A DNA stretch of 43,093 nt from Thalassospira sp. (GCF_002709775.1 NZ_PAQR01000056.1:1-43093), one strand, 5' to 3'. Counted from the first letter of the stretch, positions 7,993 to 16,378 are shown. Program-made: numbers and translations. The notes: generated by a model not told the origin, from the letters alone.

Positions 7993-8976
7993 TCAGCTTT
8001 TCGCAGCTGGTGTCTTTTTCGCCGCCGTGGTTTTGGCGGTTGATTTCGATGCGGTTGCACGCGAACGGGTTGCCGGTTTTTTGGCAGCAGCCGGTTTCGC
8101 AGCGGTTTTGGTCGCCGGTTTGGCAGCCGACTTTGCAGCACTTGCGGTTTCCGGGCTTTCGATGATGTGAAGGTCGCGCTGCGGGAACGGGATCGAGAAG
8201 CCGGCAGCTTCGAGTTCCGTTTTCGACTTGCGGGTCAAATCAAAGAAGGTCGGCCAGAATTCGCTGGTGGCAACCCAGCCACGTGCGGTCAGGTCGACCG
8301 AGCTTTCGCCAAGGGTGGCGACGAAGCTCATCGGTTCCGGGTCCTTGAGAACGCGTTCGTCGGAAGCGACGAGGTTTTTCAGGAACTCGAGCGCTGCGTC
8401 GACATCGTCGTCATAGGAAATACCGACCTTGATATCGAGACGGCGGGTCGGGTTGCGCGAGTAGTTTTTGATCGCGCTGTTCCAGATTTGCGAATTCGGG
8501 GCGGAAATAAACACACCATCCGGCGTCTTGAGCAGGGTGGTGAACAGGGTGATTTCAGCGACCGTGCCTGAAATCGAACCGGCTTCGACAAATTCATCGA
8601 TCTTGAGCGGACGCAAGATCAGGATCATGACGCCAGCAGCGATGTTTGACAGCGTACCCTGCAGGGCCAGACCAATCGCCAGGCCGGCAGCACCGAGAAC
8701 GGCAATGATGCTGGTCGTTTCAACGCCGAAGTTCGACAGGACGGCGATGAGGACAAAAATCAGAATGGCATAGCGGACAATGCTTGAGGCCAGCGGTTTC
8801 AGAGTCGCATCAACAAATTTTGCATTCTTAAGGGAATGGCGCACCAATGCGGCTGCCCGACCGGCGATCCACCAGCCCACGATCAGTATCAGGATGGCGC
8901 CGAGAAGGTCGAGGCCAAACCCAAGCGCAAAGCCCTTTAGCATTTCTGTGATGGTCGCTACATCGGTTTCAATCAT
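7993..8976 (-). CDS. MscS-family mechanosensitive channel with a Lys/Ala-rich C-terminal tail
   Basis: A 327-residue inner-membrane channel that opens under membrane tension. Three hydrophobic segments lie at about residues 15-35, 65-85 and 90-120. The last is the pore helix LGAAGLAIGLALQGTLSN. The beta-domain follows (SGTVAEITLFTTLL, PNSQIWNSAIKNYS), then the conserved IPFPQRDLHII. From about residue 272 to the end the protein is nearly all Ala, Lys, Thr, Ser and Pro (AAKPATKTAAKP-like repeats), about 55 residues not needed for the channel fold. Such tails resemble histone H1-like DNA- or RNA-binding segments. A terminator follows. Confidence 0.92.
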   Translation of the reverse strand: MIETDVATITEMLKGFALGFGLDLLGAILILIVGWWIAGRAAALVRHSLKNAKFVDATLKPLASSIVRYAILIFVLIAVLSNFGVETTSIIAVLGAAGLAIGLALQGTLSNIAAGVMILILRPLKIDEFVEAGSISGTVAEITLFTTLLKTPDGVFISAPNSQIWNSAIKNYSRNPTRRLDIKVGISYDDDVDAALEFLKNLVASDERVLKDPEPMSFVATLGESSVDLTARGWVATSEFWPTFFDLTRKSKTELEAAGFSIPFPQRDLHIIESPETASAAKSAAKPATKTAAKPAAAKKPATRSRATASKSTAKTTAAKKTPAAKS

Positions 8977-9201
8977 TTGAACCTCGTTCGCTCCGTGTCA
9001 TAATTGTGTTGATTGCCAACCATACTTCTGTATGAGAGGATTAACATTACAGGTTTGAGTGTGCTTGAAAAGTGTGATGCAATCACCAATTCTTTCTAGG
9101 TGTATGGAACAAACCGTATTTCTGTTCGTTAAAGACCATATTATCACCATCATTGGTGTTAAGTTAGTTTGTGAATAACAACCTAAAGACAGGGGTAAGA
9201 C

Positions 9202-10098
9202 ATGCAGATCCGTCCGAAAATTCTTTTTGCTCTTGGTGGCGTAGCGCTTCTGAGTGCATGTAGCACCGTCGAGAACAGCGGTACCGCCGTTCCTTATGGT
9301 GGTAACCCATTCACCTACAGCAGCTCGGTTTCTTCTGCGCTTGCGTCGCAGGAGCCGACCACCGATTTCGGTAAAGCGCTGAAAACCGAATATCTTGCTT
9401 ACGCACAGCGTGAAGCTGATGAATGGTATGACTTCTTCGACGCCGACTTCTTTGCGAAGAAAGCCGGTCGCGTAAGCGGTGACACCATTGTTCTTCCGGA
9501 AGATCCGGCAAACTGGCGTTTCTCGGATGAAGAAATCGCACAGAAACGTGCTGTTCGTGACGAACTGCTCGCACTTCTGGACGATGGCAAACGTGAAGAG
9601 AAACCGGCAACTGCTGCTGTTGCTCAGGCCCGCTTTGACTGCTGGGTTGAGGAAAGCGAAGAAGGCTGGCAGACCGAGCTGATCAGCCAGTGCTGGAAAG
9701 ACTTCGAAGCTGCAATGGCAGAACTCCGCGCTGTTGAGCCGGCTGCACCGGCACCGGTTGCCGCTGCTGAGCCGCGTCTGTTCACCATCTTCTTCGATTT
9801 CGACAGCGTTGCAATCACCCCGGTTTCCGAGCGAGTTCTTGATGCCGCTGCTGAGCAGTGGGCAACCTCGATGGGTGACATCACCGTTGTTGGTCACACC
9901 GACTCCTCGGGTTCGGCTGCCTATAACCTTGGCCTGTCCGAGCGTCGTGCTGCAGCTGCCCTTGGCGAGCTGACCGGTCGTGGCGTTAAAGGTGACATGA
10001 TCGAAAGCGATGCCGTTGGTGAAGGTGATCTTCTGATCCCGACTCCGGATGGTGTTCGCGAGCCGCGTAACCGTCGTGTGACGATTTCTGTCGACTAA
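9202..10098 (+). CDS. OmpA-family outer-membrane lipoprotein
   Basis: A 298-residue lipoprotein. The signal peptide ends in the lipobox LLSAC with Cys20 as the lipidated residue. The middle (about 60-190) is acidic and helical with two further Cys residues (FDCWVEE, ISQCWKD) that could form a disulfide. An Ala/Pro linker is followed by an OmpA_C domain: IFFDFDSVAITPVSE, VVGHTDSSGSAAYN, LSERRAAA and PRNRRVTI. The last is the usual NRR motif for binding diaminopimelate in peptidoglycan. It tethers the outer membrane to the wall. ATG 9202 follows a GACAGGGG site. A strong terminator closes this single-gene unit. Confidence 0.92.
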   Translation: MQIRPKILFALGGVALLSACSTVENSGTAVPYGGNPFTYSSSVSSALASQEPTTDFGKALKTEYLAYAQREADEWYDFFDADFFAKKAGRVSGDTIVLPEDPANWRFSDEEIAQKRAVRDELLALLDDGKREEKPATAAVAQARFDCWVEESEEGWQTELISQCWKDFEAAMAELRAVEPAAPAPVAAAEPRLFTIFFDFDSVAITPVSERVLDAAAEQWATSMGDITVVGHTDSSGSAAYNLGLSERRAAAALGELTGRGVKGDMIESDAVGEGDLLIPTPDGVREPRNRRVTISVD

Positions 10099-10124
10099 TC
10101 ACCGACATTTACGAAATCTTTGGC

Positions 10125-10157
10125 AACGAGGTGGCATTATGCCACCTCGTTGTTTTT
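10125..10157 (+). terminator. rho-independent terminator of the OmpA lipoprotein gene
   Basis: An 11-base-pair stem (AACGAGGTGGC with GCCACCTCGTT), ATTAT loop, then TGTTTTT. Located 27 bases past the stop. Confidence 0.92.
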
Positions 10158-10268
10158 ATATGTGGTTTTGACCATCCGGCGATTTTTCGCGGAAACAGGT
10201 GTTGAATTTGGGATTAATGTGAATAATCTCTGGATTGTATTCCTGATGTAAGTGAGAGGCGGGGACAT

Positions 10269-10922
10269 ATGCTGAAGGCCATCAAGTCGGTCTTTTCGCA
10301 GCGCTCGGGGGGCGTTGCTCTTGCAGTTGCGACACTGGCGGTAGTGACCACCGCCTTCTTGCCGACCGCGCGTGCGGCAGACAAAACTCCTATCGTTCCG
10401 TTCGAGCGTTATTTTGCCGACCTGCGTGGTGATGGCAAAACCCTGCGCTTCAACGCGTTCTCAGGCGAAATCCCGGGCAAGCGCATCAAGGAACTTCTGC
10501 GTTCCGGTGCGGTCATCGGTGATCGCATTCTTCTTGCCGAAGATGTCGCGGTTTATTTCCCGGATGGGTATATCGTTCAGTCTCAGGCGAATTTCGCGAA
10601 ATATGTCCCGAAAATCGGCGTACAGCCGACCAAGGTAGAAACGCGTGATGATCTGGTTGAAAACCCGCGCTATGCGCTGGTTGAGCGGTTCGACACCATC
10701 CTTGGTCATGAATGCGCACGTACCGAATATGCCAACGGCTTTGCTGCCCTTCGTATCAAGCCGGACGGCGTGATGTCGCTGGTGCTTGAAACGGCGGGTC
10801 ACTTTGACGCACTTGTCGAAGAACACACCACGGCCTACACCGTGACCAGTGCTGTTCAGCCGATCTTTATGGGCAATCAGGGACTTGTCCCGGATTTGAT
10901 GGCGCAGTGCCGCCGCGGCTAA
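10269..10922 (+). CDS. exported protein of unknown function
   Basis: A 217-residue protein with a Sec signal peptide: basic start (MLKAIKSVFSQR), hydrophobic core at about 15-32, probable cleavage after ARA at residue 36. The mature part is predicted mixed alpha/beta. It contains two Cys residues (HECARTEY and MAQCRRG), which may pair in the periplasm. I recognise no domain. ATG 10269 is preceded by a GAGAGGCGGGGA purine run. It is a single gene bounded by terminators. Confidence 0.85.
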   Translation: MLKAIKSVFSQRSGGVALAVATLAVVTTAFLPTARAADKTPIVPFERYFADLRGDGKTLRFNAFSGEIPGKRIKELLRSGAVIGDRILLAEDVAVYFPDGYIVQSQANFAKYVPKIGVQPTKVETRDDLVENPRYALVERFDTILGHECARTEYANGFAALRIKPDGVMSLVLETAGHFDALVEEHTTAYTVTSAVQPIFMGNQGLVPDLMAQCRRG

Positions 10923-10944
10923 GCACGTTTCAGTATATCGAATT

Positions 10945-10977
10945 AATAAAGGCACCGGATCGTCCGGTGCCTTTATT
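10945..10977. terminator. bidirectional terminator
   Basis: A perfect 15-base-pair stem with a TCG loop (AATAAAGGCACCGGA and its complement). It lies between two converging genes, with T-rich flanks on both strands. Confidence 0.93.
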
Positions 10978-11002
10978 AGTTTCTGGGGCAAGCGGCAGGG
11001 AG

Positions 11003-11425
11003 TTAGGACAGGCGCGGTAATTCAATCGCCGGGCAGCGATCCATAACCGCAGTCATACCGTTGGCAACGGCCTTGGCACAGGCATCAGGGTTGATCACGC
11101 CAAGCTGCATCCAGACCGATTTGGCGCCGATGGCAATCGCATCATCGACCACGCCAGCTGCATCTTCGCTGTTGCGAAAGATATCGACCATATCGACGGT
11201 CACCGAAATCTCGGAAAGGTCTGCAACAACGGTTTGGTCGTGAATGGTGCTGCCCGCCTGACCAGGATTGACCGGAATAACCGTGTAACCGTGATCGAGC
11301 AGGAACTTCATCACCCGGTTGGATGGGCGTTCCGGCTTGGGGCTTGCACCGACAAGGGCGATGGTTTTGGTGGTATCCAGCAGGGATTTGATTTCCGGAT
11401 CAGAGGGATTTTGAAATTCAGCCAT
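11003..11425 (-). CDS. CoA-binding domain protein (YccU-like)
   Basis: A 140-residue single-domain Rossmann protein related to the CoA-binding domain of succinyl-CoA synthetase. It shows TIALVGASPKPERPSNRV (nucleotide loop), YTVIPVNPGQAGSTIHD, VDMVDIFRNSEDA, and KSVWMQLGVINP. The final VMDRCPAIELPRL is the conserved family end. Members bind CoA but a general reaction is not established. It converges with the exported-protein gene upstream and is divergent from msrQ. Confidence 0.9.
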   Translation of the reverse strand: MAEFQNPSDPEIKSLLDTTKTIALVGASPKPERPSNRVMKFLLDHGYTVIPVNPGQAGSTIHDQTVVADLSEISVTVDMVDIFRNSEDAAGVVDDAIAIGAKSVWMQLGVINPDACAKAVANGMTAVMDRCPAIELPRLS

Positions 11426-11638
11426 TCGGTTTCATCCGCTTTCGGTGATCGATACGTATGATTGTTATAGGAATGTTATATTGTCTGCGCCGTCCTGCAA
11501 CTTTGATATGCGTCATCAGATGTTTTACTGGGCAGGAGTGGGGAGCAACTCGCGGAAAGTTGAAGGCATTTTAGGTGACGGTGACGCTTGGATGCGCTTT
11601 GACTATGGGATCGCTGACAGCACACAGATTTGGTTTGA

Positions 11639-12517
11639 ATGTATCCTTGGCTTGACCCATCCGGACGGTTTTCGTTTTTCAAGCTTATCGTCTTTGTCAC
11701 CCTTCTGGTGCCGGGCATGGTTTTGCTATGGCCGGTGATTGCGCAGGGTGGAGCGACCATACCGGTCAAGGAAGCCATTCTTGAAAGCGGTGAATGGACG
11801 ATCCGCATTTTGCTGATCACGCTTCTGGTGACACCGCTTCGCCGCATCACACGGTTTTCAAAGCTGGTGCAGGTCCGCCGACAGATTGGCGTGGCGGCAT
11901 TTTGCTATGTGATGATCCATTTCGGGCTTTATGCCATCAGCCAGAACCTTGATGTCATCCGTATCGCCAGCGAGATCGTTTTGCGGATTTATCTGACAAT
12001 CGGTTTTGTTGCCGTTATCGGGCTGGCGGTTTTGACCGCAACCTCGACCAAATCGGCCATGCGTCGTTTGGGGGCAAAATGGGTGCGCCTGCACAAGCTG
12101 GTCTATCCGATTGCCGTGCTTGGCGTGGTGCATTTCTTTTTGCAGTCAAAAATCGATGTCAGCGAAGCCACCCTGATGGCCGGGATGTTTGTCGGGCTTA
12201 TGCTCTATCGCTTTGCTCATTGGCGCGGCTGGTCGCTGCGCTCGAGCACCACGTTGCTGTCGATTGCGGTACTTGCCGGGTTGGCGACAGCTGGCATCGA
12301 ATACGCATGGTATGCCTTGGCAACGGGTATTCCGGCTGATCGCGTGGTTGCGGCCAACCTGGAATGGATGTGGCCGCTCCGCCCGGCATGGAATGTGTTG
12401 CTGGCGGGAATTCTGGTGGCAGCAACACTTCCATTTGGTAAGGACGGGTTCTTCCGTGTGAAGATCGGCAATCTGTTTGGAATGATCCTTAGACCGCAGC
12501 ACTCGCGCGGCGGGTAA
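11639..12517 (+). CDS. msrQ: MsrQ-type haem-binding membrane protein (YedZ family)
   Basis: A 292-residue inner-membrane cytochrome b-like protein. It matches MsrQ through LITLLVTPLRR, FCYVMIHFGLYA (a likely haem His), RPYLT-like RIYLTIGFVAVIGL, LGAKWVRLHKLVYPIAVLGVVHF (further haem His residues) and VGLMLYRF. MsrQ passes electrons from the quinone pool to the periplasmic molybdoenzyme MsrP, which repairs methionine sulfoxide. E. coli MsrQ is about 211 residues; this one has an extra 80 C-terminal residues with about two more hydrophobic segments. No msrP gene is adjacent. No good ribosome site precedes ATG 11639. The last 29 bases overlap the converging LysE gene. Confidence 0.82.
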   Translation: MYPWLDPSGRFSFFKLIVFVTLLVPGMVLLWPVIAQGGATIPVKEAILESGEWTIRILLITLLVTPLRRITRFSKLVQVRRQIGVAAFCYVMIHFGLYAISQNLDVIRIASEIVLRIYLTIGFVAVIGLAVLTATSTKSAMRRLGAKWVRLHKLVYPIAVLGVVHFFLQSKIDVSEATLMAGMFVGLMLYRFAHWRGWSLRSSTTLLSIAVLAGLATAGIEYAWYALATGIPADRVVAANLEWMWPLRPAWNVLLAGILVAATLPFGKDGFFRVKIGNLFGMILRPQHSRGG

Positions 12518-13124
12518 GCGCGGTCAGCAAGCCAGCCCCGATCATGACGCCGCCACCGACGCGGGTCAGGCGACGCAGAGCCGATGGATGGCGGAACCGT
12601 TCGCGCAGGGCGCTTGCCATCACTGCCCAGATCGCGACATTGATTACAGCCAGGATGACGAAGGTCGCAGTCATGATGATAAACTGCGGCAGCAAAGGAT
12701 CGCCAGCAGTGACGAACTGCGGGACAAAGGCAATGAAGAAGACAATGCCCTTGGGGTTTAGCGCAGTCACGATATACGCCTGCAGGAACATGCGTGACGG
12801 GCGGTTGCGTTTGGCATCCGGCTTGTCATGCAGGGCTTCGGGTTTTTCACGCCACATTTTGATCCCGAGATAGATCAGATAGGCCGCCCCCCCGAGTTTG
12901 AGCACAGTAAAGGCCTCTGCCGAGGCAGCCAAAAGGGCACCAGCGCCGGCAAGCGAAATAGTCATCGCCGTCAGATCACCCAATGCAACGCCCGGAACAG
13001 TCGCCCATGCGGTTTGCTTGCCCTTGCCCAGTGCGTAGCTCACGACAAGCATGATGGTCGGGCCGGGGATGGCAAGAACAACGGCGCAGGCAAAAGCAAA
13101 GGCAAGCCAGATTTCGAACGACAT
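12489..13124 (-). CDS. LysE/RhtB family amino-acid exporter
   Basis: A 211-residue inner-membrane protein with about six hydrophobic segments. The family signature is at the N-terminus: VVLAIPGPTIMLVVSYALGKG. It is followed by GVALGDLTAMTISLAG, YLIYLGIKMWR, and ALNPKGIVFFIAFVPQF. Relatives export lysine, homoserine, threonine or other amino acids; the substrate is not predictable here. It ends inside the 3' end of msrQ on the opposite strand (29-base tail-to-tail overlap). Confidence 0.9.
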   Translation of the reverse strand: MSFEIWLAFAFACAVVLAIPGPTIMLVVSYALGKGKQTAWATVPGVALGDLTAMTISLAGAGALLAASAEAFTVLKLGGAAYLIYLGIKMWREKPEALHDKPDAKRNRPSRMFLQAYIVTALNPKGIVFFIAFVPQFVTAGDPLLPQFIIMTATFVILAVINVAIWAVMASALRERFRHPSALRRLTRVGGGVMIGAGLLTALTRRASAAV

Positions 13125-13220
13125 GGGTCGGACTCCAAAACACGGTATTGATCCCGGAATGTGTTATTCCGGGACGTTTGCATATACCATCATAAGGTAA
13201 TGCGCCTGATATAGGGCAGA

Positions 13221-14015
13221 TTATTCGTGGCGCCAGCTGGGGTGACGTTTTTCGACAAAGGCACCGATCCCTTCGCGGGCGTCATGCTTTTGCATATTTG
13301 CCGTCATAACATCGGACGCATAGGAATAGGCCTGTGATAGCGGCATTTCGACCTGTTTATAGAAGGCCTGCTTGCCAAGCCGGACGGTCATGCCAGATCG
13401 TGCAGCAATTCCAGCCGCCAGTGCATTGGTGTGATCTACAAGATCGTCATCCGTCACCACGTCGGACACGAGCCCCATGGCAAAGGCGTTATCGGCACTG
13501 ATCGGATCACCAGTTAGCAGCATGCGCATGGCGTGCTTGCGCGCGATGTTGCGGCTCAGTGCTACCATCGGTGTGGAACAGAACAGGCCGATATTGACCC
13601 CCGGTGTTGCGAACTTGGCCGTGTCGGCGGCAACCGCCAGATCGCAACTTGCGACCAATTGACATCCGGCCGCCGTCGCCATGCCACGCACGCGGGCAAT
13701 CACCGGCTGTGGCAGGCTGACAATCGTCATCATCAAATCACTGCATTGATTAAACAGACTGGCATGCTGATCACATTCGGTGATGCCGCTCATTTCCTTA
13801 AGGTCGTGCCCGGCACAAAAGACAGGTCCCTCTGCCGCAAGGATGACGCAGCGGACATTACTTTCATTGGCGATGCGATCAAATGCGTCCTGAAGGGCCG
13901 TCATCATCGCGCTGGAAAGCGCGTTGCGGCGCTTGGGATTGCTCATCGTAAGGGTGACGACCCCGTCATGATCTGTGCGGGTGACAAGCGGGGTATCTGT
14001 TGCGGCATCAGTCAT
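13221..14015 (-). CDS. ECHDC3-type enoyl-CoA hydratase/isomerase family protein
   Basis: A 264-residue crotonase-fold protein. CoA/oxyanion elements are present: NPKRRNALSSAMM, CAGHDLKEM (oxyanion NH), and RGMATAAGCQLVASCDLAVA. The two catalytic glutamates of true hydratases are replaced: the GGCEL position is Gln (AAGCQL), and the QPE position is Gly (ATPGVNIGLFCSTP). This pattern matches ECHDC3-type proteins, so simple hydratase activity is doubtful. ATG 14015 is chosen because GGGAGGA lies just upstream; the reading frame extends another 49 codons without a ribosome site. In several alphaproteobacteria this gene lies upstream of a PaaI thioesterase and rplM, as here. Confidence 0.88.
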   Translation of the reverse strand: MTDAATDTPLVTRTDHDGVVTLTMSNPKRRNALSSAMMTALQDAFDRIANESNVRCVILAAEGPVFCAGHDLKEMSGITECDQHASLFNQCSDLMMTIVSLPQPVIARVRGMATAAGCQLVASCDLAVAADTAKFATPGVNIGLFCSTPMVALSRNIARKHAMRMLLTGDPISADNAFAMGLVSDVVTDDDLVDHTNALAAGIAARSGMTVRLGKQAFYKQVEMPLSQAYSYASDVMTANMQKHDAREGIGAFVEKRHPSWRHE

Positions 14016-14183
14016 CGTGTTCCTCCCGGCTGACTGTATGAACGTGATGTTTTTTTGATTTTTAAAACACGGTAGATCGTAGTAGAATTGCACGTAATGG
14101 GTTAAAAATAAAACCCTCGAGATGTGCCGAATTTCCTGGTTTCTATGCCTGATTGATAACAAGTATTCGGCAAGTGGTTGTGG

Positions 14184-15155
14184 ATGAGTGAGAACTTACC
14201 GCGTCGGCGCGGACAAGCACCGGGTCGCTTTGTTTCGACCCGTAAAGTCCGGGAAGCCGCCAAGCTGACAAGGCCTGTGCGTGAAACGCCAATCAAGCGT
14301 TTTGACAGCAAGGATATGATGGAACGCGATCTTGAAAGATATCGCGCAGATGCACGTGCGCGTCTTCTCAAGAACGGCTTTGATATCCCGGCCTTTCTGA
14401 TGCCCAAGCTCAAAAAAAATCCTGATGACGAAGACGGCGATGAAAATCCCGATCCAGTGATCGAGGCTGATCTGCGGCCGCCAGCCATGACCGGGCCAAA
14501 GCCGACAATGTCGCTCCGTAACGACAAGCTTGCTGAAGCCAAGCAGGAGCGCGCCGTGGCGGCGGCAAAGGCCAATCCACGTCGTTATGTCTATGGCCAG
14601 AATGCCGGTGGTGGACTGATGTCGATGTTCCTGCCCGAGGACGGGCAGGCTGCGGGCACGTCAACTGCGGCGTCGAACGCGCTTCAGACCAATCGTGCGC
14701 AGGACCCGGCGGCCCATGCCGCGGCCCAAAAGGCCGCCATTGCCGAAGAACGCAGCGCCTATGAGGAATATGTCGAAAGCCTCAATGGCGGGAAGACCTT
14801 GCTTGATGTTGCGCAGGGCAAGGAGGGGGCGCAAGACGGCCATGGCGGTCAGAATGATATTAGCGGCCGGGTAGATGACCTTAAGGAAGCCGAGGTGCGG
14901 ACATCGCGGATTAATCTGCCCGATAGCGAGTCTGATTGGGCCATCCGCGAGGATCTGGATGCCAAGCGCAGGGCGCATTTGCAAAAGCAGGGCAAATCAG
15001 GCGGAAAGTCCGCCAAGGCGCGCAAGGAAGCCGGCGAGCCACTGAGCTGGAACAAGATGATCGCGCGGTTGGCGGCCTATATGATTGCCGCTGTTGCAGT
15101 CGGATATGTGCTGGTGCTGACCTTTAACGAGTTTTCGGCAATTCTTGGCCGTTAA
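14184..15155 (+). CDS. tail-anchored protein of unknown function
   Basis: A 323-residue protein, highly charged and probably largely disordered (RRRGQAPGRF start, Lys/Asp/Ala-rich centre). A single hydrophobic segment near the C-terminus (about 296-316, IARLAAYMIAAVAVGYVLVL) would leave most of the chain in the cytoplasm. ATG 14184 is chosen over a TTG two codons earlier. No domain is recognised. It is followed after 251 bases by another small C-terminally anchored protein, and the pair may belong together. Confidence 0.72.
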   Translation: MSENLPRRRGQAPGRFVSTRKVREAAKLTRPVRETPIKRFDSKDMMERDLERYRADARARLLKNGFDIPAFLMPKLKKNPDDEDGDENPDPVIEADLRPPAMTGPKPTMSLRNDKLAEAKQERAVAAAKANPRRYVYGQNAGGGLMSMFLPEDGQAAGTSTAASNALQTNRAQDPAAHAAAQKAAIAEERSAYEEYVESLNGGKTLLDVAQGKEGAQDGHGGQNDISGRVDDLKEAEVRTSRINLPDSESDWAIREDLDAKRRAHLQKQGKSGGKSAKARKEAGEPLSWNKMIARLAAYMIAAVAVGYVLVLTFNEFSAILGR

Positions 15156-15406
15156 GGCAGATGTCAAACTCTTGCCGAACGATTGCCTTAATCCCCATAT
15201 AATACGAAGGCAATCAATCATGTGACGGCGAGGCCAGAGCAGGCGGGCACGTTGCATGACGAGAATGACAAGGCTTGGGGACGTCAGAGCGAATTTATCC
15301 AAGGCGGGGGCGCCAGGATCGCGGCATTGCATAAAGCGGGTCGGGATCAAGGTGACGTGAAAATCACCCTGTTGCAGGAGCCAGCGAATGACGCTGTGAA
15401 ATCGCC

Positions 15407-15694
15407 ATGATGTATGACGAAACCGGTCAGGAAGACCGTCAACCTGTTTACCTACCTGAAAACCGTCATCACTGGGCATCCAATGATGAAGTCGACAAAC
15501 CTGTGCGCGATCTGTCGCGCGGGCCCGTCCGTGCGCGGTTCAAACGCCCGAGCGATGATACACCGCGCATCTCCATCACCGAGTGGATGAAGGAAAATCT
15601 GCCGGGGATCGGGGCAACCGCGATTGCGGCGATTGTGATCCTGTGTGTGGTGGTGGCGATCTATACCGATGTGGCCGGGATCGTAACCCGCTAG
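15407..15694 (+). CDS. small tail-anchored protein of unknown function
   Basis: A 95-residue protein with a charged N-terminal two thirds (RFKRPSDDTPRISITEWM) and one hydrophobic segment near the C-terminus at about 69-87 (GATAIAAIVILCVVVAIY), ending TDVAGIVTR. Same architecture as the preceding 323-residue protein but without clear sequence similarity. Starts at one of two consecutive ATGs at 15407. No strong ribosome site is visible. Coding status is supported by the coherent charged domain plus membrane helix, not by a known family. Confidence 0.6.
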   Translation: MMYDETGQEDRQPVYLPENRHHWASNDEVDKPVRDLSRGPVRARFKRPSDDTPRISITEWMKENLPGIGATAIAAIVILCVVVAIYTDVAGIVTR

Positions 15695-15740
15695 GGGCGA
15701 GCAGATGGTGCCATTTGTCATACGGCCTATGCGCAAATTA

Positions 15741-15756
15741 TTGACGTTAACGTAAA
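15741..15756 (+). promoter_or_regulatory. candidate LiuR-like (MerR-family) operator
   Basis: The near-perfect palindrome TTGACGTTAACGTAAA lies 72 bases before the thioesterase start. It resembles, from memory, the ACGT-NN-ACGT dyad used by LiuR, a MerR-type regulator of branched-chain amino acid and acyl-CoA catabolism. TTGACG could also serve as a -35 box. Confidence 0.4.
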
Positions 15757-15828
15757 CGTTATGTCAGGCTGTCTTTCTGAAACAATTAATGCTGCAGCAA
15801 GCAGCATCAGAGGGAGGCCAACCAAGCC

Positions 15829-16269
15829 ATGAACAGTTCCGCAACGCCGACCGGTGTGACGCCGGCCGATTTTGACGCCATCATGCGCGATAAGGTGCCA
15901 TTTGTCGGTGATATGGGGGTGATCACCGAAAGCCTGTCTGAAGACACTGCCGTTCTGCGGTTGCCATTCAAGGAACGCTATCTGCGGCCGGGCAATGTCG
16001 TGACCGGGCCTGCGATCTTTGCGCTGGCCGATATTGCGCTTTATGCCGTGGCCTGGCTTGTGGTACCCAAGGCCGATCTGGCGGTGACCACCGAGGCAAC
16101 AGTACATTTCCTGTCCGGGGCGAAGCCGGGCGATCTGATTGCAGAGGCCAAAATCCTTAAGGCGGGCAGGCGGCTTTTGATTGCGGAATGCCATATTCGA
16201 TCCGCAGTTGATGACAGCCTGTGTGCACATGTGATTGGAACCTATGCGATGCCGCCGACCGCAAAATAA
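15829..16269 (+). CDS. PaaI-family acyl-CoA thioesterase (hotdog fold)
   Basis: A 146-residue cytosolic hotdog protein. The family core is visible: RYLRPGNVVTGPAIFALADIALYAVAW (active-site helix with Asp), then AVTTEATVHFLSGAKPGDLIAEAKILKAGRRLLIAECHI. Such enzymes hydrolyse acyl- or aryl-CoA thioesters, and the acyl group is not predictable. It lies upstream of rplM, in the order seen in other alphaproteobacteria, downstream of the crotonase-like gene and behind a LiuR-like dyad. Both observations are consistent with acyl-CoA metabolism. Confidence 0.9.
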   Translation: MNSSATPTGVTPADFDAIMRDKVPFVGDMGVITESLSEDTAVLRLPFKERYLRPGNVVTGPAIFALADIALYAVAWLVVPKADLAVTTEATVHFLSGAKPGDLIAEAKILKAGRRLLIAECHIRSAVDDSLCAHVIGTYAMPPTAK

Positions 16270-16335
16270 TGCGATATTGTGTGGTAAAATAATACCGCGC
16301 AAAATAAGTCGTTGATTTACAACGAAATATTCCTG

Positions 16336-16363
16336 TTGTTTTCCTGTTGGATGCTGGCATAAT
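16336..16363 (+). promoter_or_regulatory. candidate sigma-70-type promoter of rplM-rpsI
   Basis: TTGTTT (16336-16341) and CATAAT (16358-16363) are separated by 16 bases, about 62 bases upstream of the rplM ATG. This would start transcription just before the leader hairpin. Confidence 0.45.
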
Positions 16364-16378
16364 GCGCCGACTTTCAAC

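Noticed and set aside
8998..9897. A 299-residue minus-strand open frame over the OmpA lipoprotein
   Set aside because: The plus strand has a signal peptide, lipobox and OmpA_C domain; the minus frame has none and is a shadow.
15222..15410. A 62-codon GTG-started frame overlapping the 95-residue tail-anchored gene by ATGA
   Set aside because: The overlap looks like coupling, but there is no ribosome site and no coherent composition. I could not support it.
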